Assembly (NCBI RefSeq): GCF_034676705.1
Contig: NZ_JAUCBS010000006.1
Coordinates: 62,001 to 126,000 of the forward strand
DNA from: Gemmobacter sp.
Lineage (GTDB): Bacteria > Pseudomonadota > Alphaproteobacteria > Rhodobacterales > Rhodobacteraceae
Reading direction: 5' to 3'
DNA: 64,000 nucleotides
The position numbers and the translations under genes were made by a program. Shown here piece after piece: positions 51,384-61,015 of this stretch. The first letter of the stretch is position 1, and each line of letters starts with the position of its first letter. A model generated the notes under the pieces. That model searched no databases. It saw nothing but the letters and a program-made list of their open reading frames with translations, and was not told where the DNA came from.

Positions 51384-54300
51384 CCGGGGCATCCGCCGGC
51401 CATCTGACGATCTATGAGGATCGCCCCGCCGGCCGCGCGACCCATCTGCGCATCGGGGTCGATGGCTGTGCCACCGGCTTCAGCGGCCATGTCGATCTGG
51501 GCACCGGGATAGAAACCGCGCTGGCCCAGATCGTGGCCGAGGAACTGGATCTGCCGCTGGCCGCCGTGCGGATGGTGCTGGGCGATACGGCGCTGACCCA
51601 CGATCAGGGGCCGACCATCGCGTCGGAAACCATCCAGATCACCGCCGTTCCGCTGCGGATTGCCGCGGCTCAGGCCCGGCTGGTGCTGCGCGACGCCGCT
51701 GCGCGGCGGCTGAACGTCGCCCTGGCCGACATCCGCAGCGACGATGGCCTGTTCCATGGCCCGCAAGGCAGCGTGGCCATTGCCGATCTGCTGGCAGGCC
51801 AGCTGCTGGACGTGGCGCTGGACACCGCCACGCCGACCAAGCCGGTGGCCGATTACCGCATCGTCGGTCAGCGGACCGGCCGGCGCGATCTGGCCGACAA
51901 GGTGACTGGCGCCTTCAGCTTTGTCCACGATGTGACCGTGCCGGGCATGCTGCATGGCCATGTCATCCGCCCGCCTTATGCCGGGCGCGACAGCGGGCCG
52001 TTCATCGGCACCAGTTTGATCGGTTGGGACGAAAGTTCCGTCGCGCATCTGCCCGGTCTGGTTGCCATCGTGCGCGAGGCGGATTTTCTGGGCATCGTGG
52101 CCACCAGCGCCGAGGCGGCCCGCCAGATCGCCGAAACCCTGCGCGTCGACTGGCACCTGCCGCCGGACCTGCCGGACATGGCCGACCTGTCCGGCACGCT
52201 GCGCAACCATCCCAGCACGCCCCGCGCGCTGGACCGCAGCGGCGACTTTGCCCGCGGCATGGCCGAAAGCGCGCGCACCCTGGCCCGAACCTATGTCTGG
52301 CCCTATCATGAACATGGCTCCATCGGGCCATCCTGCGCCATTGCCGACTGGGCGGGCGGCCGTCCCGTGGTCTGGAGCGGCAGCCAGAACCCCCATATGC
52401 TGCAAGGCGATCTGGCGCTGCTGATGGGGCTGGAGCCTGCGGCCGTGGAAATCCGGCGGTTGCAGGCCGCCGGCTGCTATGGCCGCAACTGCGCCGATGA
52501 TGTCTGCGGCGATGCGCTGCTGCTGTCGCGGGCGGTGGGGCGGCCAGTGCGGGTGCAGCTGACGCGGGCGCAGGAACATCTGTGGGAACCCAAAGGGGCC
52601 GCGCAGCTGATGGATGTGCAGGGCGGGCTAAGCGCGGCAGGCGATCTGCACGCCTATGCGCTGGACACCTGGTATCCGTCGAACCGGGGGCCCAATCTGG
52701 CGCTGCTGCTGACCGGGCGGGTGCCGGCCGACCCCCGGCCGTCCGACATGGGCGACCGCACCTCGGTTCCGCCTTACCGGGTGCCGCACAAGCGCATCAC
52801 CGTGCATGACATGGCCCCCATCGTGCGCGCGGCCTGGATGCGCGGGGTTTCGGCCCTGCCCAACACCTTTGCGCATGAAAGTTTCATCGACGAACTGGCG
52901 TGGGAGGCGCGCGAGGATCCGGTCGCCTTTCGCCTGCGCCATCTGGACGATCCGCGGCAGGCCGATCTGGTCCGCCGCACGGCCGAGGCCGGCGGCTGGC
53001 AGGGCCGCACCGGCCCCCGGCTGCGGCGCGAAGGGCGGATGGCCTATGGCCAGGGGTTTGCCTTTGCCACCTATGTGCATGGCACCTTTCCGGGCGTGGC
53101 CGCCGCCTCGGCCGCATGGGTCTGCGATGTCTCGGTGGATCTGGAAACCGGCGAGGTGCTGCTGAACCGCGTGTTGGTCGGGCAGGATCAGGGGCTGGTG
53201 ATCAACCCCGATGGCGTGCGCCAGCAGATCCATGGCAACGTGATCCAGACCGCCAGCCGCGCCCTGCTGGAACAGGTGACGTTCGATGCCATCACGCCCA
53301 CGCCGCGCAGCTGGGCCACCTATCCCATCCAGACCTTCGCGCAGGTGCCGCGCATCGACACGCTGCTGGTGGAACGACCGGGCGACCCACCCTTGGGCGT
53401 GGGGGAAAGTGCGGCGGTGCCGGCGGCGGCGGCCATCGCCAATGCCATCTTCGACGCCACCGGCGTGCGCATGCGCGAGGCGCCGTTTACCCCCGAACGG
53501 ATGCGCGCCGCCTTTGTTGCCGCCGGGATTGCGCCGGAACCCAGGCCCCCGCTGGCCCTGCCGGCGCCGGGCGTGGCAGGCTGGCGGCGGCATCTGTCGC
53601 CGGGCCGGCTGCTCGGGCTGGCCGGTGCCGTCACGCTGGGCACGCTGGCCTTGCCGCTGCACCGCGCCTTTCCGCCCACGCCCGCCCCCCCAGCCGCCAC
53701 CTTTGCGCCCGAGGTGATCGAACGCGGGCGCCAGCTGTTTTCGGCAGGCGACTGCGCGGTGTGCCATACCAATCCGGGCGGCCTGCCCAATGCCGGCGGG
53801 CGGCCGATCGAAACCCCGTTCGGCACCGTCTATTCCACCAACCTGACGCCCGATCCCGACACCGGCCTTGGCCTGTGGTCCTATGAGGCGTTCAGCCGCG
53901 CCATGCGGCAGGGCATCAGCCGCGACGGGCACAACCTCTATCCGGCCTTTCCCTATACCGCCTTTGCCGGATTGGCCGAGGCCGACATGCTGGCGATCTA
54001 TGCCTATGTCCAGACCTTGCCGGCGGTGCGCCAGCCCACCCCCGATGCGCAGATGCGCCCCGGGGCCAACATCCGGCTGGTCAATGCCGGCTGGAACCTG
54101 CTGTTCCACAAGACCGTGCCCGTGCAGGACGATCCCGGCCAGCCGGCCGACTGGAACCGGGGCCGCTATCTGGTGGAAACGGTGGGGCATTGCGGCGCCT
54201 GCCATACGCCTCGCAACCTGCTGGGGGCGGAAAAGGGCGGCGCGCTGGCCTATGCCGGGGCCGAGGTGCATGGCTGGTGGGCGCCCGCCCTTGGTGGTAG

Positions 54301-54811
54301 CGCGGCGCTGGCGCGGGGCTGGTCGCAGGACGGGTTCTACAGCTATCTGCGCGGCGGCCATGCGCCGGGGCTGTCCACCGCCTCGGGCCCGATGGCCGAG
54401 GTGATCCACGGCCTTCAGGCCCTGCCCGACAGCGATATCCGCGCCATGTCGGCCTATCTGGCCACCCTGTCGCCGCCACAGGCCGTGGCGCCGGCCCCGG
54501 TTCCCGAACCTGCGCAGCTGGCGCCATCGGCCATGTCGCGGCTGTTCTCCTCGGCCTGCGGCAGTTGCCACGAACCCGCCTTTGCCGATGATTTCACCGC
54601 CGCGCTGCTGCCGCTGTCGCAGGCGCCGGCATTGCGGGCCCCCACGGCGGCCACCGTTCACAGCGTGCTGCGCGACGGGCTGACCGCGCCGGCGGGCCTT
54701 GATCTGCGCGACATGCCCGCCTTCGGCGCCGAACTGGACGAACGGCAGATCGCCGATCTGGCCCGCTACCTGCGCCAGCGCTTTGCCCCCGACCTGCCGC
54801 CCTGGCCCTGA
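51380..54811 (+). CDS. nicB: Molybdopterin/cytochrome c subunit of a molybdenum hydroxylase, NicB-like
   Basis: A 1143-residue fusion. Residues 1 to about 735 are a xanthine-dehydrogenase-type Mo-cofactor region, with GVGESAAVPAAAAIANAIF near its end, carrying the catalytic-type Glu. A membrane helix follows at about 741-763. The C-terminus has three cytochrome c domains with haem motifs at C792-H796, C938-H942 and C1060-H1064. Architecture and size match NicB of nicotinate dehydrogenase, which passes electrons through the cytochromes to the respiratory chain. Last gene of the long operon. Given hnr and ena in the cluster, nicotinate or a related pyridine acid is the likely substrate. Confidence 0.85.
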   Translation: MTGASAGHLTIYEDRPAGRATHLRIGVDGCATGFSGHVDLGTGIETALAQIVAEELDLPLAAVRMVLGDTALTHDQGPTIASETIQITAVPLRIAAAQARLVLRDAAARRLNVALADIRSDDGLFHGPQGSVAIADLLAGQLLDVALDTATPTKPVADYRIVGQRTGRRDLADKVTGAFSFVHDVTVPGMLHGHVIRPPYAGRDSGPFIGTSLIGWDESSVAHLPGLVAIVREADFLGIVATSAEAARQIAETLRVDWHLPPDLPDMADLSGTLRNHPSTPRALDRSGDFARGMAESARTLARTYVWPYHEHGSIGPSCAIADWAGGRPVVWSGSQNPHMLQGDLALLMGLEPAAVEIRRLQAAGCYGRNCADDVCGDALLLSRAVGRPVRVQLTRAQEHLWEPKGAAQLMDVQGGLSAAGDLHAYALDTWYPSNRGPNLALLLTGRVPADPRPSDMGDRTSVPPYRVPHKRITVHDMAPIVRAAWMRGVSALPNTFAHESFIDELAWEAREDPVAFRLRHLDDPRQADLVRRTAEAGGWQGRTGPRLRREGRMAYGQGFAFATYVHGTFPGVAAASAAWVCDVSVDLETGEVLLNRVLVGQDQGLVINPDGVRQQIHGNVIQTASRALLEQVTFDAITPTPRSWATYPIQTFAQVPRIDTLLVERPGDPPLGVGESAAVPAAAAIANAIFDATGVRMREAPFTPERMRAAFVAAGIAPEPRPPLALPAPGVAGWRRHLSPGRLLGLAGAVTLGTLALPLHRAFPPTPAPPAATFAPEVIERGRQLFSAGDCAVCHTNPGGLPNAGGRPIETPFGTVYSTNLTPDPDTGLGLWSYEAFSRAMRQGISRDGHNLYPAFPYTAFAGLAEADMLAIYAYVQTLPAVRQPTPDAQMRPGANIRLVNAGWNLLFHKTVPVQDDPGQPADWNRGRYLVETVGHCGACHTPRNLLGAEKGGALAYAGAEVHGWWAPALGGSAALARGWSQDGFYSYLRGGHAPGLSTASGPMAEVIHGLQALPDSDIRAMSAYLATLSPPQAVAPAPVPEPAQLAPSAMSRLFSSACGSCHEPAFADDFTAALLPLSQAPALRAPTAATVHSVLRDGLTAPAGLDLRDMPAFGAELDERQIADLARYLRQRFAPDLPPWP

Positions 54812-54818
54812 CGGCCCG

Positions 54819-54834
54819 GCGGGTTTCAGCCCGC
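54819..54834. terminator. Small hairpin between convergent nicB and panC
   Basis: GCGGG-TTTCAG-CCCGC forms a 5-bp stem spanning the panC stop codon, 8 nt after nicB. It may end both transcripts but is weak. Confidence 0.35.
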
Positions 54835-55674
54835 GGGCGCGACCTCCAGATTGTCGATCAGGCGCACGCCGTCCAGCCAGGCGGCCACCAGCAGCCGGGC
54901 CGGCGCATCGGGGGCGGCGGCGGGTTGCAGGTCGCTGTCGCGGCGGTATTCCAGATAATCCACCGGGCCAAGGCCCGCCGCGCGCAGCTGATCGCCCGCG
55001 TCGGCCAGCACCGCCGCCACCTGCGCGCCCTGCCGGATGCGGTCGGCCGCCTGCGCCAGCGTCTGGCGGATCACCGGCGCGCGGGCGCGGCTTTCGTCGC
55101 CCAGCCGCAGGTTGCGCGACGACATCGCCAGCCCGTCCGCCTCGCGCACCGTGGGGCAGCCGATGATGCGGGTCTTCAGATCCAGATCCTCGGCCAGCCG
55201 GCGCACCACCTGCAATTGCTGGAAATCCTTTTCGCCGAACATCGCCACATCGGCATCGGTCTGGATCAGCAGCTTGGTCACCACCGTGGCCACGCCATCG
55301 AAATGCCCGGGCCGGGCGGCGCCGCACAGCCCCTCGCTGACGCCGGACACCGAGATGTTGGTGGCAAAGCCCTGCGGATACATCTGGTCGCCGTCGGGCA
55401 CATACAGCACATCGGCGCCAAAGGGTGCCAGCTTGGCCGCGTCCGACTGTTCGGTGCGTGGGTATTTCGCCAGATCCTCGGGGTTGTTGAACTGCCTGGG
55501 GTTCACGAACAGCGTGACGATGACCCGTTCGGCATGGGCGCGGGCGGCGGTGACCAGGCTGAGGTGCCCGTCATGCAGCGCGCCCATGGTGGGCACCACC
55601 GCGATCCGTTCGCCGGCCCGGCGCCAGCTGGTGGTCAGGGCGCGCAGGCCCGATTTGGTGCGGATGATCTGCAT
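54826..55674 (-). CDS. panC: Pantothenate synthetase
   Basis: A 282-residue PanC, which joins pantoate and beta-alanine with ATP. The signatures VPTMGALHDGHLSLV, FVNPRQFNNPEDLAKYPRT, GFATNISVSG, RPGHFDGVATVVTKL and FGEKDFQQLQVVRRL are all present with the KMSK-like SSRN loop. Starts at ATG 55674, overlapping the panB stop by one nt (TGATG). Vitamin B5 synthesis on an extrachromosomal replicon would make it hard to lose. Confidence 0.95.
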   Translation of the reverse strand: MQIIRTKSGLRALTTSWRRAGERIAVVPTMGALHDGHLSLVTAARAHAERVIVTLFVNPRQFNNPEDLAKYPRTEQSDAAKLAPFGADVLYVPDGDQMYPQGFATNISVSGVSEGLCGAARPGHFDGVATVVTKLLIQTDADVAMFGEKDFQQLQVVRRLAEDLDLKTRIIGCPTVREADGLAMSSRNLRLGDESRARAPVIRQTLAQAADRIRQGAQVAAVLADAGDQLRAAGLGPVDYLEYRRDSDLQPAAAPDAPARLLVAAWLDGVRLIDNLEVAPAG

Positions 55675-56498
55675 CACGTCCTCCCGTCGTCGTGAAACAC
55701 ATGTTCGGCGGCCGGAAAGGCGCGGGTGCGTACCTCGGCGGCATAGCTGGCAATGGCGCTGGCGGCATCGCTGGCCAGCTGGGCATAGCGTTTGACGAAT
55801 TTCGGCCGGAAGGCGTCGAACAGCCCCAGCATGTCGTCGATCACCAGGATCTGGCCATCGCAATCGGCCGAGGCGCCGATGCCGATGGTGGGCACCGCAA
55901 TGGTCCAGGTGATGCGGGCGGCCAGCGCGGCGGGCACCTTTTCCAGCACCACGGCAAAGGCCCCGGCCTCGGCCACCGCCTGGGCATCGGCCAGCACGCG
56001 GTCGGCATCGCTGCCCTTGCCCTGCACCCGGTAGCCGCCCAGCGTGTGGATGGATTGCGGCGTCAGCCCGACATGGCCCATCACCGGAATGCCGCGCGCC
56101 ACCAGAAAGCCGATGGTTTCGGCCATATGCGCGCCGCCTTCCAGCTTGACGGCCCCTGCACCGGTTTCCGCCATCAGCCGCGCCGCGTTGCGAAAGGCCT
56201 GCTGGGGGCTGTCTTCATAGCTGCCAAAGGGCATGTCGATGACCATCATGGCCCGTTCCAGACCACGCGCCACCGCCTGGCCATGCAGGATCATCATCTC
56301 CATCGTCACCGACAGGGTGGACGGCAGGCCATGCAGCACCATGCCCACGCTGTCGCCGACCAGCACCAGATCGCAGTCCCGGTCGGCCAGCCGGGCAACC
56401 GGCGTCGTATAGGCGGTCAGGCAGACCAGCGGCGCCCCACCCTTGCGCGCGCGGATATCGGCGGCGCCAAGGGCCTTGGTAGTGGCAGTCTGGCTCAA
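55674..56498 (-). CDS. panB: 3-methyl-2-oxobutanoate hydroxymethyltransferase
   Basis: A 274-residue PanB, which makes ketopantoate using 5,10-methylenetetrahydrofolate. Conserved blocks are LVCLTAYTTPVARLAD, LVGDSVGMVLHG, DMPFGSYEDSP, AGAVKLEGG, GHVGLTPQSIHTLGGYRVQG and IGIGASADCDGQILV. The frame has no suitable ATG, and TTG at 56498 has GGGGAG 6 nt before it, so TTG is the likely start. It is cotranscribed with panC. Confidence 0.94.
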   Translation of the reverse strand: MSQTATTKALGAADIRARKGGAPLVCLTAYTTPVARLADRDCDLVLVGDSVGMVLHGLPSTLSVTMEMMILHGQAVARGLERAMMVIDMPFGSYEDSPQQAFRNAARLMAETGAGAVKLEGGAHMAETIGFLVARGIPVMGHVGLTPQSIHTLGGYRVQGKGSDADRVLADAQAVAEAGAFAVVLEKVPAALAARITWTIAVPTIGIGASADCDGQILVIDDMLGLFDAFRPKFVKRYAQLASDAASAIASYAAEVRTRAFPAAEHVFHDDGRT

Positions 56499-56714
56499 GT
56501 CACGCTCCCCAGGTTGACCTAACGTCACCCTGTAATGCGCTGCATTGCAGAATGCAACAGGAAAGAAAGATTGTTGCGCAATGACGGGAGGTGTCGGAAT
56601 TACCTTGCCCGCAGAGCCGCCGGGACTGCGGCTGATCGCATGGCCATGGCAAGGATGGTTGACGAAACCGCCAGTCCCCGCAACGATGCCGGCCGGGGGC
56701 CAAAGGGGGGCGAC

Positions 56715-57308
56715 ATGCCGGATCGACGTCAGGTTCTGGGCGGATTGGCGGCTGCACTGCTGCCGCTGCCCGCGCATGCGGCTGTGCTGGGATCCGCCAC
56801 GGTGGTGCAGGGCCGCGCCACGCTCAGCCGGGGTCAGGGCGACCTGATGCTGACGGTGGGCGAGGCGCTGCACGAGGGTGATCTGGTGCGCACCGCCGAT
56901 GCCTCGCGCGCAGAGCTGCTGCTGACCACGGAAACCCATATCACGCTGGGCGCCGGGGCCGAGCTGCTGGTGGAACGCTATCTGGCCGATATTGGCGGGC
57001 GGCTGGTGATCGGCGGGCCGATGGTGTTCGACCGGCCGGGCAGCCTGCCCAAGGTGGACCTGACCATCGTCACCGCCTTTGGCGAAATCGGCGTGCGGGG
57101 CACGCGGTTCTTTGCCGGGCCGTCCAACGGCGTGTTCGCGGTGTTCGTCCAGCGCGGCGCGGTCGAGGTGATGGCGCAGGGCCAGACCCGCCGCCTTGGT
57201 CCCGGCGACGGGGTGAACCTGCCCGAGGGTGCGCCCCCGGGCGAGGTGGTGCAATGGGGCGTGCCGCGCATTCTGGCGGCCTTTGCCAGCGTCGGTCTGG
57301 TGCCGTAG
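56715..57308 (+). CDS. FecR-domain protein with exported N-terminus
   Basis: A 197-residue protein. The N-terminus MPDRRQVLGGLAAALLPLPA resembles a short twin-arginine signal. The rest is a FecR-type beta domain (GEALHEGDLVRTADASRAEL, then VTAFGEIGVRGTRFFAG). ATG at 56715 has a GGGGGG ribosome site. No sigma or transporter gene accompanies it. The domain occurs in periplasmic sensors and adhesin-secretion proteins; the role here is unknown. Confidence 0.82.
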   Translation: MPDRRQVLGGLAAALLPLPAHAAVLGSATVVQGRATLSRGQGDLMLTVGEALHEGDLVRTADASRAELLLTTETHITLGAGAELLVERYLADIGGRLVIGGPMVFDRPGSLPKVDLTIVTAFGEIGVRGTRFFAGPSNGVFAVFVQRGAVEVMAQGQTRRLGPGDGVNLPEGAPPGEVVQWGVPRILAAFASVGLVP

Positions 57309-57314
57309 GGCGCG

Positions 57315-58466
57315 TCAGGCGAAGATCGCCGGCGACAGGTCGGCCACCCGGGTGACGCCCAGCAGCTGCATGGCGCGGCGGGTTTCCTCGGCCAGGATCG
57401 CCAGCGCGCGGGCGGCGCCGGCGGGGCCTGCGGCCGCCAGCCCATAGGCAGTGGCCCGGCCCAGCAGCACGGCATCGGCGCCCAGGGCCAGCGCCATCAC
57501 CACATCCGCCCCGCGGCGGAACCCGGAATCGACCAGCAGCGCGAAATCCGGCCCCGCCGCCGCCCGCGCGGGCGCGATCAGGTGCAGGGGCGCAATCGCC
57601 CGGTCCACCTGCCGCCCGCCGTGGTTCGACAGCACCACGCCATCCGCCCCGGCATCGACCGCAAGGCGCACGTCATCCACATGCTGGATGCCCTTGATCA
57701 GCAGCTTGCCCGGCCAGCGCGCCCGGATGCGCCCCAGCATGGCCCAGTCCATCTCGGTCCGCATGTTCGACGACGACCAGGCGGCAACGCCGAACAGGTC
57801 GCGCTGGCCTTCGGGGGCAAAGGGTTCCAGGTTGGGAAAGCGCGGCATGCCGGGTTGCAGGATGGTGCGCCACAGCCAGCCGGGATGGAACAGGGTATCG
57901 ACCTTGGCCGACAGGGAAATCCTGCCCGGCCCGGCGTAATTGCGCCGGTCCCATTCGCGGTTGCCGATGACGGGGGTGTCCACGGTGACCACCAGCGCCT
58001 CGCAGCCCTGCTGCTGCGCGGTATCGACCAGCGATTGCCAGACCGTATCGGGGCCATAGCAATACAGCTGGAACCAGTGGCGCAGGCCCGGCACGGCGGC
58101 GATATGGGCGATGGTGGCGTTTGACACCGTGCTTTGGCCAAAGGGCACGCCGGCCCCCGCCGCCGCCTGGGCCAGCGCGCGGTCGCCATCGGGCCACAGC
58201 AGGCCGTTGAACCCCGTCGGCCCGATGCCGAAGGGCAGCGCCATGGGGCGGCCGAACAGGTTGGTGGAGAGATCGACCGACGAGATGTCGCGCAGGATGC
58301 GCGGGGCCAGGCGGTAATCGTCAAAGGCGGCACGGTTGCCGTGCAGGGCGCGTTCTTCCTCGGCCCCGCCTTCCAGATATTCGGCGGAAAAGCGCGGCAG
58401 GCGGCGCAGCGCCATGGCGCGCAGATCGTCGATGGACTGGGCGCGGGCCGGGCTGCCGCTGGTCAC
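57315..58466 (-). CDS. FMN-dependent alpha-hydroxy-acid dehydrogenase (LldD-like)
   Basis: A 383-residue member of the L-lactate/mandelate dehydrogenase family. Visible are FSAEYLEGGAEEE, FGIGPTGFNGLLWPDGD, WFQLYCYG, the FMN-binding LLIKGIQHVDDV and the catalytic His in LSNHGGRQVD. The most likely start is GTG at 58466; a longer form from 58586 lacks family similarity in its first 40 residues. It converges on the FecR-domain gene. Oxidises a 2-hydroxy acid to a 2-keto acid; which one is not decided. Confidence 0.87.
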   Translation of the reverse strand: MTSGSPARAQSIDDLRAMALRRLPRFSAEYLEGGAEEERALHGNRAAFDDYRLAPRILRDISSVDLSTNLFGRPMALPFGIGPTGFNGLLWPDGDRALAQAAAGAGVPFGQSTVSNATIAHIAAVPGLRHWFQLYCYGPDTVWQSLVDTAQQQGCEALVVTVDTPVIGNREWDRRNYAGPGRISLSAKVDTLFHPGWLWRTILQPGMPRFPNLEPFAPEGQRDLFGVAAWSSSNMRTEMDWAMLGRIRARWPGKLLIKGIQHVDDVRLAVDAGADGVVLSNHGGRQVDRAIAPLHLIAPARAAAGPDFALLVDSGFRRGADVVMALALGADAVLLGRATAYGLAAAGPAGAARALAILAEETRRAMQLLGVTRVADLSPAIFA

Positions 58467-58613
58467 ATGGCGGCGGCGTTGGTGCGGCAGGGGCTGGGGG
58501 GCGTTGCGCAAGGGGCGTCTCCGGCAAGGGTTCGCAACATGCGTAGCACCGCCCGGTGGCCCGTGACAAAGGGAAACGGGCGGCAACGGATGCCGCCCGT
58601 TCCATATCGTGGA

Positions 58614-60716
58614 TCAGAACGTCTTGCTGATGGTCAGCTTGAAGTTGCGGCCCGGTTCGTTCAGGTAGGCGATGGTCGGCTTGTAGGTCTTGTCGAACAC
58701 GTTCTCGATGCCGAAGTCGATGGTGGCGCCGGCCAGCACGCCCGATTGCGGGGTGTAGCTGATGTTCAGGTCGTTGACGCCCCAGCCCGGATGCGTGGTG
58801 GTGGTGGTCTTGCCGACAATCTTGACCTTTTCCTGCGCTTGCAGCGACCACGAGACATCCAGCCCGTTGGCCCAGCGTTTGCCCAGCGTCAGGCGGGCCT
58901 GGTTGCCAGGGTTGTAGAGATAGTCGCTCCAAACCGCGCCGATGACGGTGCCGGTGCTGGCGTAGTGCTGTTCCTTGTGGTCGGCCAGCGTCACGACGCC
59001 CTGGGCATAAAGCCCGCTGGCCATGTCATAGCGCGCGGCCAGTTCCACGCCCTGCATCTTGTAGCCCAGATATTCGCTGGTGCCCCCCGTCGACGGCCCG
59101 AACAGCGCATGGCGCACGTTGGTCCGATACATGCTGACCGATCCGGTCAGCCGATCGCCGGCCGCAAACACCGAATCGCCGGCGTATTTCACGCCGATTT
59201 CATAGTTGCGGTTCTGTTGCAGCGTGTCGCCGTAATACATCCCGCCGCGGGTGGGCGAGGTGAAGTGGAACACGTCCAGCGTGGCCAGCCCTTCGCTGTA
59301 GGCGGCCGAACCAAAGGCGGTGAAGCCGCGGCCCAGCCCCTTTTCCACCCCGAAGCCGATATTGCGCGCCGTGGTTTCGAATGGGCCATAGGTCGTTGCG
59401 GCGCCCATCACGCGGCGGCCCTGGATTTTCTGCCGTTCGATCCGGGCGCCGGTGCTGACGCGCAGGTCATTGCCGAAGTCCATGTTGTCGATGGCGAAAA
59501 TGCCCATGCGGGTGTAGCTGCCCGAGGGGCCATAGGCGGTGTCGGGCACCGTGCTGAACCCGCCGGTGGCGCGGTCGAACCCATAGGCCGTGCGGCGCAG
59601 GTGCGACCAGTCCAGCCCTGCGCGCAATTCATGCGAGACGGCGCCGGTCTGGAAGCGGGCGGTGTTCTTCAGCGTCACCCGGTCGGTCACCAGATCGTAG
59701 CGGCCGGCAAAGGTGGCGCCGGCGCCAAAGCTGCCGGTGCTGGTTGCCAGCGGCAGGATCTCGATCAGCTGGTCCGAGCGCGAGACCTTCAGCTCCAGAT
59801 CCACCAGATCGCTGCCGGTGGGCTTGTAGGTCCACGCCAGCGAGGCGACGGTGCCCACGCGGTCGCGGTTGACATTGCCGAACGCGGCCGCGCCGGTGGC
59901 CTGGCCATAGGGCACGTCACGCTCGGCGCTGGCCGAACGGTTGATGCTGAACACCAGCGAATTCGCCTCGTTGATCCGGTAGCGCGCCTTGAACAGATAG
60001 GACGGCACGTTGAAACCGGGCGAGTTGATCAGCGTTCCGTTGCCGTCCTTCTGCTGGTCCAGCGACCGGCGGGTGTAGTTCAGCAGGAAATCCACGCTGC
60101 GGTTCGGCTGCCAGGCCAGCGTGCTGGAGGTGACCCAGCCGTCCCCGTTGGAATTGACGCCCAGCAGCTGGCGGGCCTTGATCCCTGGCTGGTCACCGGT
60201 CAGGTCGGCGCCGTTGATGGTTTCCATCGCCACCGTGCCGCCCGCAATGCCGGATCCGTATTCCAGCGAGGCGAGCGGCCCGGTCAGCACCGAGATCCGT
60301 TTCATCAGCGCCGGATCGACCAGCATGTCGGAGGAGTTCTGGTAGACGCGGCTGCCATCGGTGGAAATGCCGTCCACCGCCACCTGGGCCGACGGATCGT
60401 TCGCCATGTGGCTGGTGCCGCCAAAGCCGCGGATATTGGGCAGCGACCGCAGAATGTTGCCGCGCCCGGCGGTGATGACCGCAGGCGCATCGCGCAGCGC
60501 ATCGTTCAGGGTGCCGGCCTGCTTGCGGGTGATATCCTCGGCCGTGACGGTGCTGACGGGGGCGGTGCCGGTGGTGGTGCCGTAGCCCGCGCCGGTCAGG
60601 GTGACGGGATCCAGTTCGGTGGCCTTGGCAGTCGTCGAGGTCTCTTGCGCGGCCAGCATCAGCGGCAGGCTTGCGGCAGAGAACAGCGACAACATGAATA
60701 TGGCGCGCATGTTCAT
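58614..60716 (-). CDS. hmuR: TonB-dependent outer-membrane haem receptor
   Basis: A 700-residue TonB-dependent receptor. A signal peptide of about 23 residues is followed by the plug domain (NDALRDAPAVITAG, NIRGFGG, VAVDGI) and a 22-strand-type barrel ending in Phe. It diverges from hmuSTUV, so its ligand is most likely haem or a haem protein. A TTGACA-type -35 for its promoter lies at 60805-60800. Iron-responsive control is expected. Confidence 0.88.
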   Translation of the reverse strand: MNMRAIFMLSLFSAASLPLMLAAQETSTTAKATELDPVTLTGAGYGTTTGTAPVSTVTAEDITRKQAGTLNDALRDAPAVITAGRGNILRSLPNIRGFGGTSHMANDPSAQVAVDGISTDGSRVYQNSSDMLVDPALMKRISVLTGPLASLEYGSGIAGGTVAMETINGADLTGDQPGIKARQLLGVNSNGDGWVTSSTLAWQPNRSVDFLLNYTRRSLDQQKDGNGTLINSPGFNVPSYLFKARYRINEANSLVFSINRSASAERDVPYGQATGAAAFGNVNRDRVGTVASLAWTYKPTGSDLVDLELKVSRSDQLIEILPLATSTGSFGAGATFAGRYDLVTDRVTLKNTARFQTGAVSHELRAGLDWSHLRRTAYGFDRATGGFSTVPDTAYGPSGSYTRMGIFAIDNMDFGNDLRVSTGARIERQKIQGRRVMGAATTYGPFETTARNIGFGVEKGLGRGFTAFGSAAYSEGLATLDVFHFTSPTRGGMYYGDTLQQNRNYEIGVKYAGDSVFAAGDRLTGSVSMYRTNVRHALFGPSTGGTSEYLGYKMQGVELAARYDMASGLYAQGVVTLADHKEQHYASTGTVIGAVWSDYLYNPGNQARLTLGKRWANGLDVSWSLQAQEKVKIVGKTTTTTHPGWGVNDLNISYTPQSGVLAGATIDFGIENVFDKTYKPTIAYLNEPGRNFKLTISKTF

Positions 60717-61015
60717 GGGGATGTTCCATCGGAAGGGGGAGGGATGTCGGCTGGCTTCCGCTGGCTCTATGCGTCTTGAAGCGAATAGTTTTGTGTTTTT
60801 GTCAAGAACCGTCGGGCCGAAAACTCCCTGTTGCGGCTTTTCGGTCGATGGCGGTTTCGGTGAATGTGGCTTGATCCGACGCGGGAATCCCCGTAGTTAA
60901 CCCGACTGATACTATCAGGTATATCCCTGCGGATTGCCCGATTTCCGCCCCAGCCAGCCCCCCTGCGGGCCAGCCAGATCCTTGCGGCACCCGACCCAGG
61001 CAAAGGACTGCGACC
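60717..61015. promoter_or_regulatory. Divergent promoter region of the haem uptake locus
   Basis: A 299-nt gap. For the receptor, TTGACA (minus strand, 60805-60800) sits in an AT-rich patch. For hmuS, the inverted repeat CTGATA-C-TATCAG lies at 60906-60918, about 100 nt before the start codon, followed by AT-rich sequence. This 13-bp repeat is a candidate iron-regulator operator. No gene is seen in the gap. Confidence 0.5.

Noticed and set aside
52628..55327. Minus-strand open frame of about 900 codons opposite nicB
   Set aside because: The real product on the plus strand has three haem motifs and a Mo domain. The antisense product has no recognisable domain and runs into panC in the wrong frame.
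54826..55863. Longer PanC starting at 55863
   Set aside because: The extension overlaps panB in another frame. ATG at 55674 starts at the conserved N-terminus of PanC and overlaps the panB stop.
57315..58586. Longer form of the alpha-hydroxy-acid oxidase from 58586
   Set aside because: The first 40 residues are Pro/Arg-rich and unlike the family. GTG at 58466 lies just before the conserved N-terminal helix.
58134..60779. Plus-strand open frame of about 880 codons opposite the TonB receptor
   Set aside because: The minus strand encodes a complete receptor with plug and barrel. The plus product is compositionally biased and unsupported.
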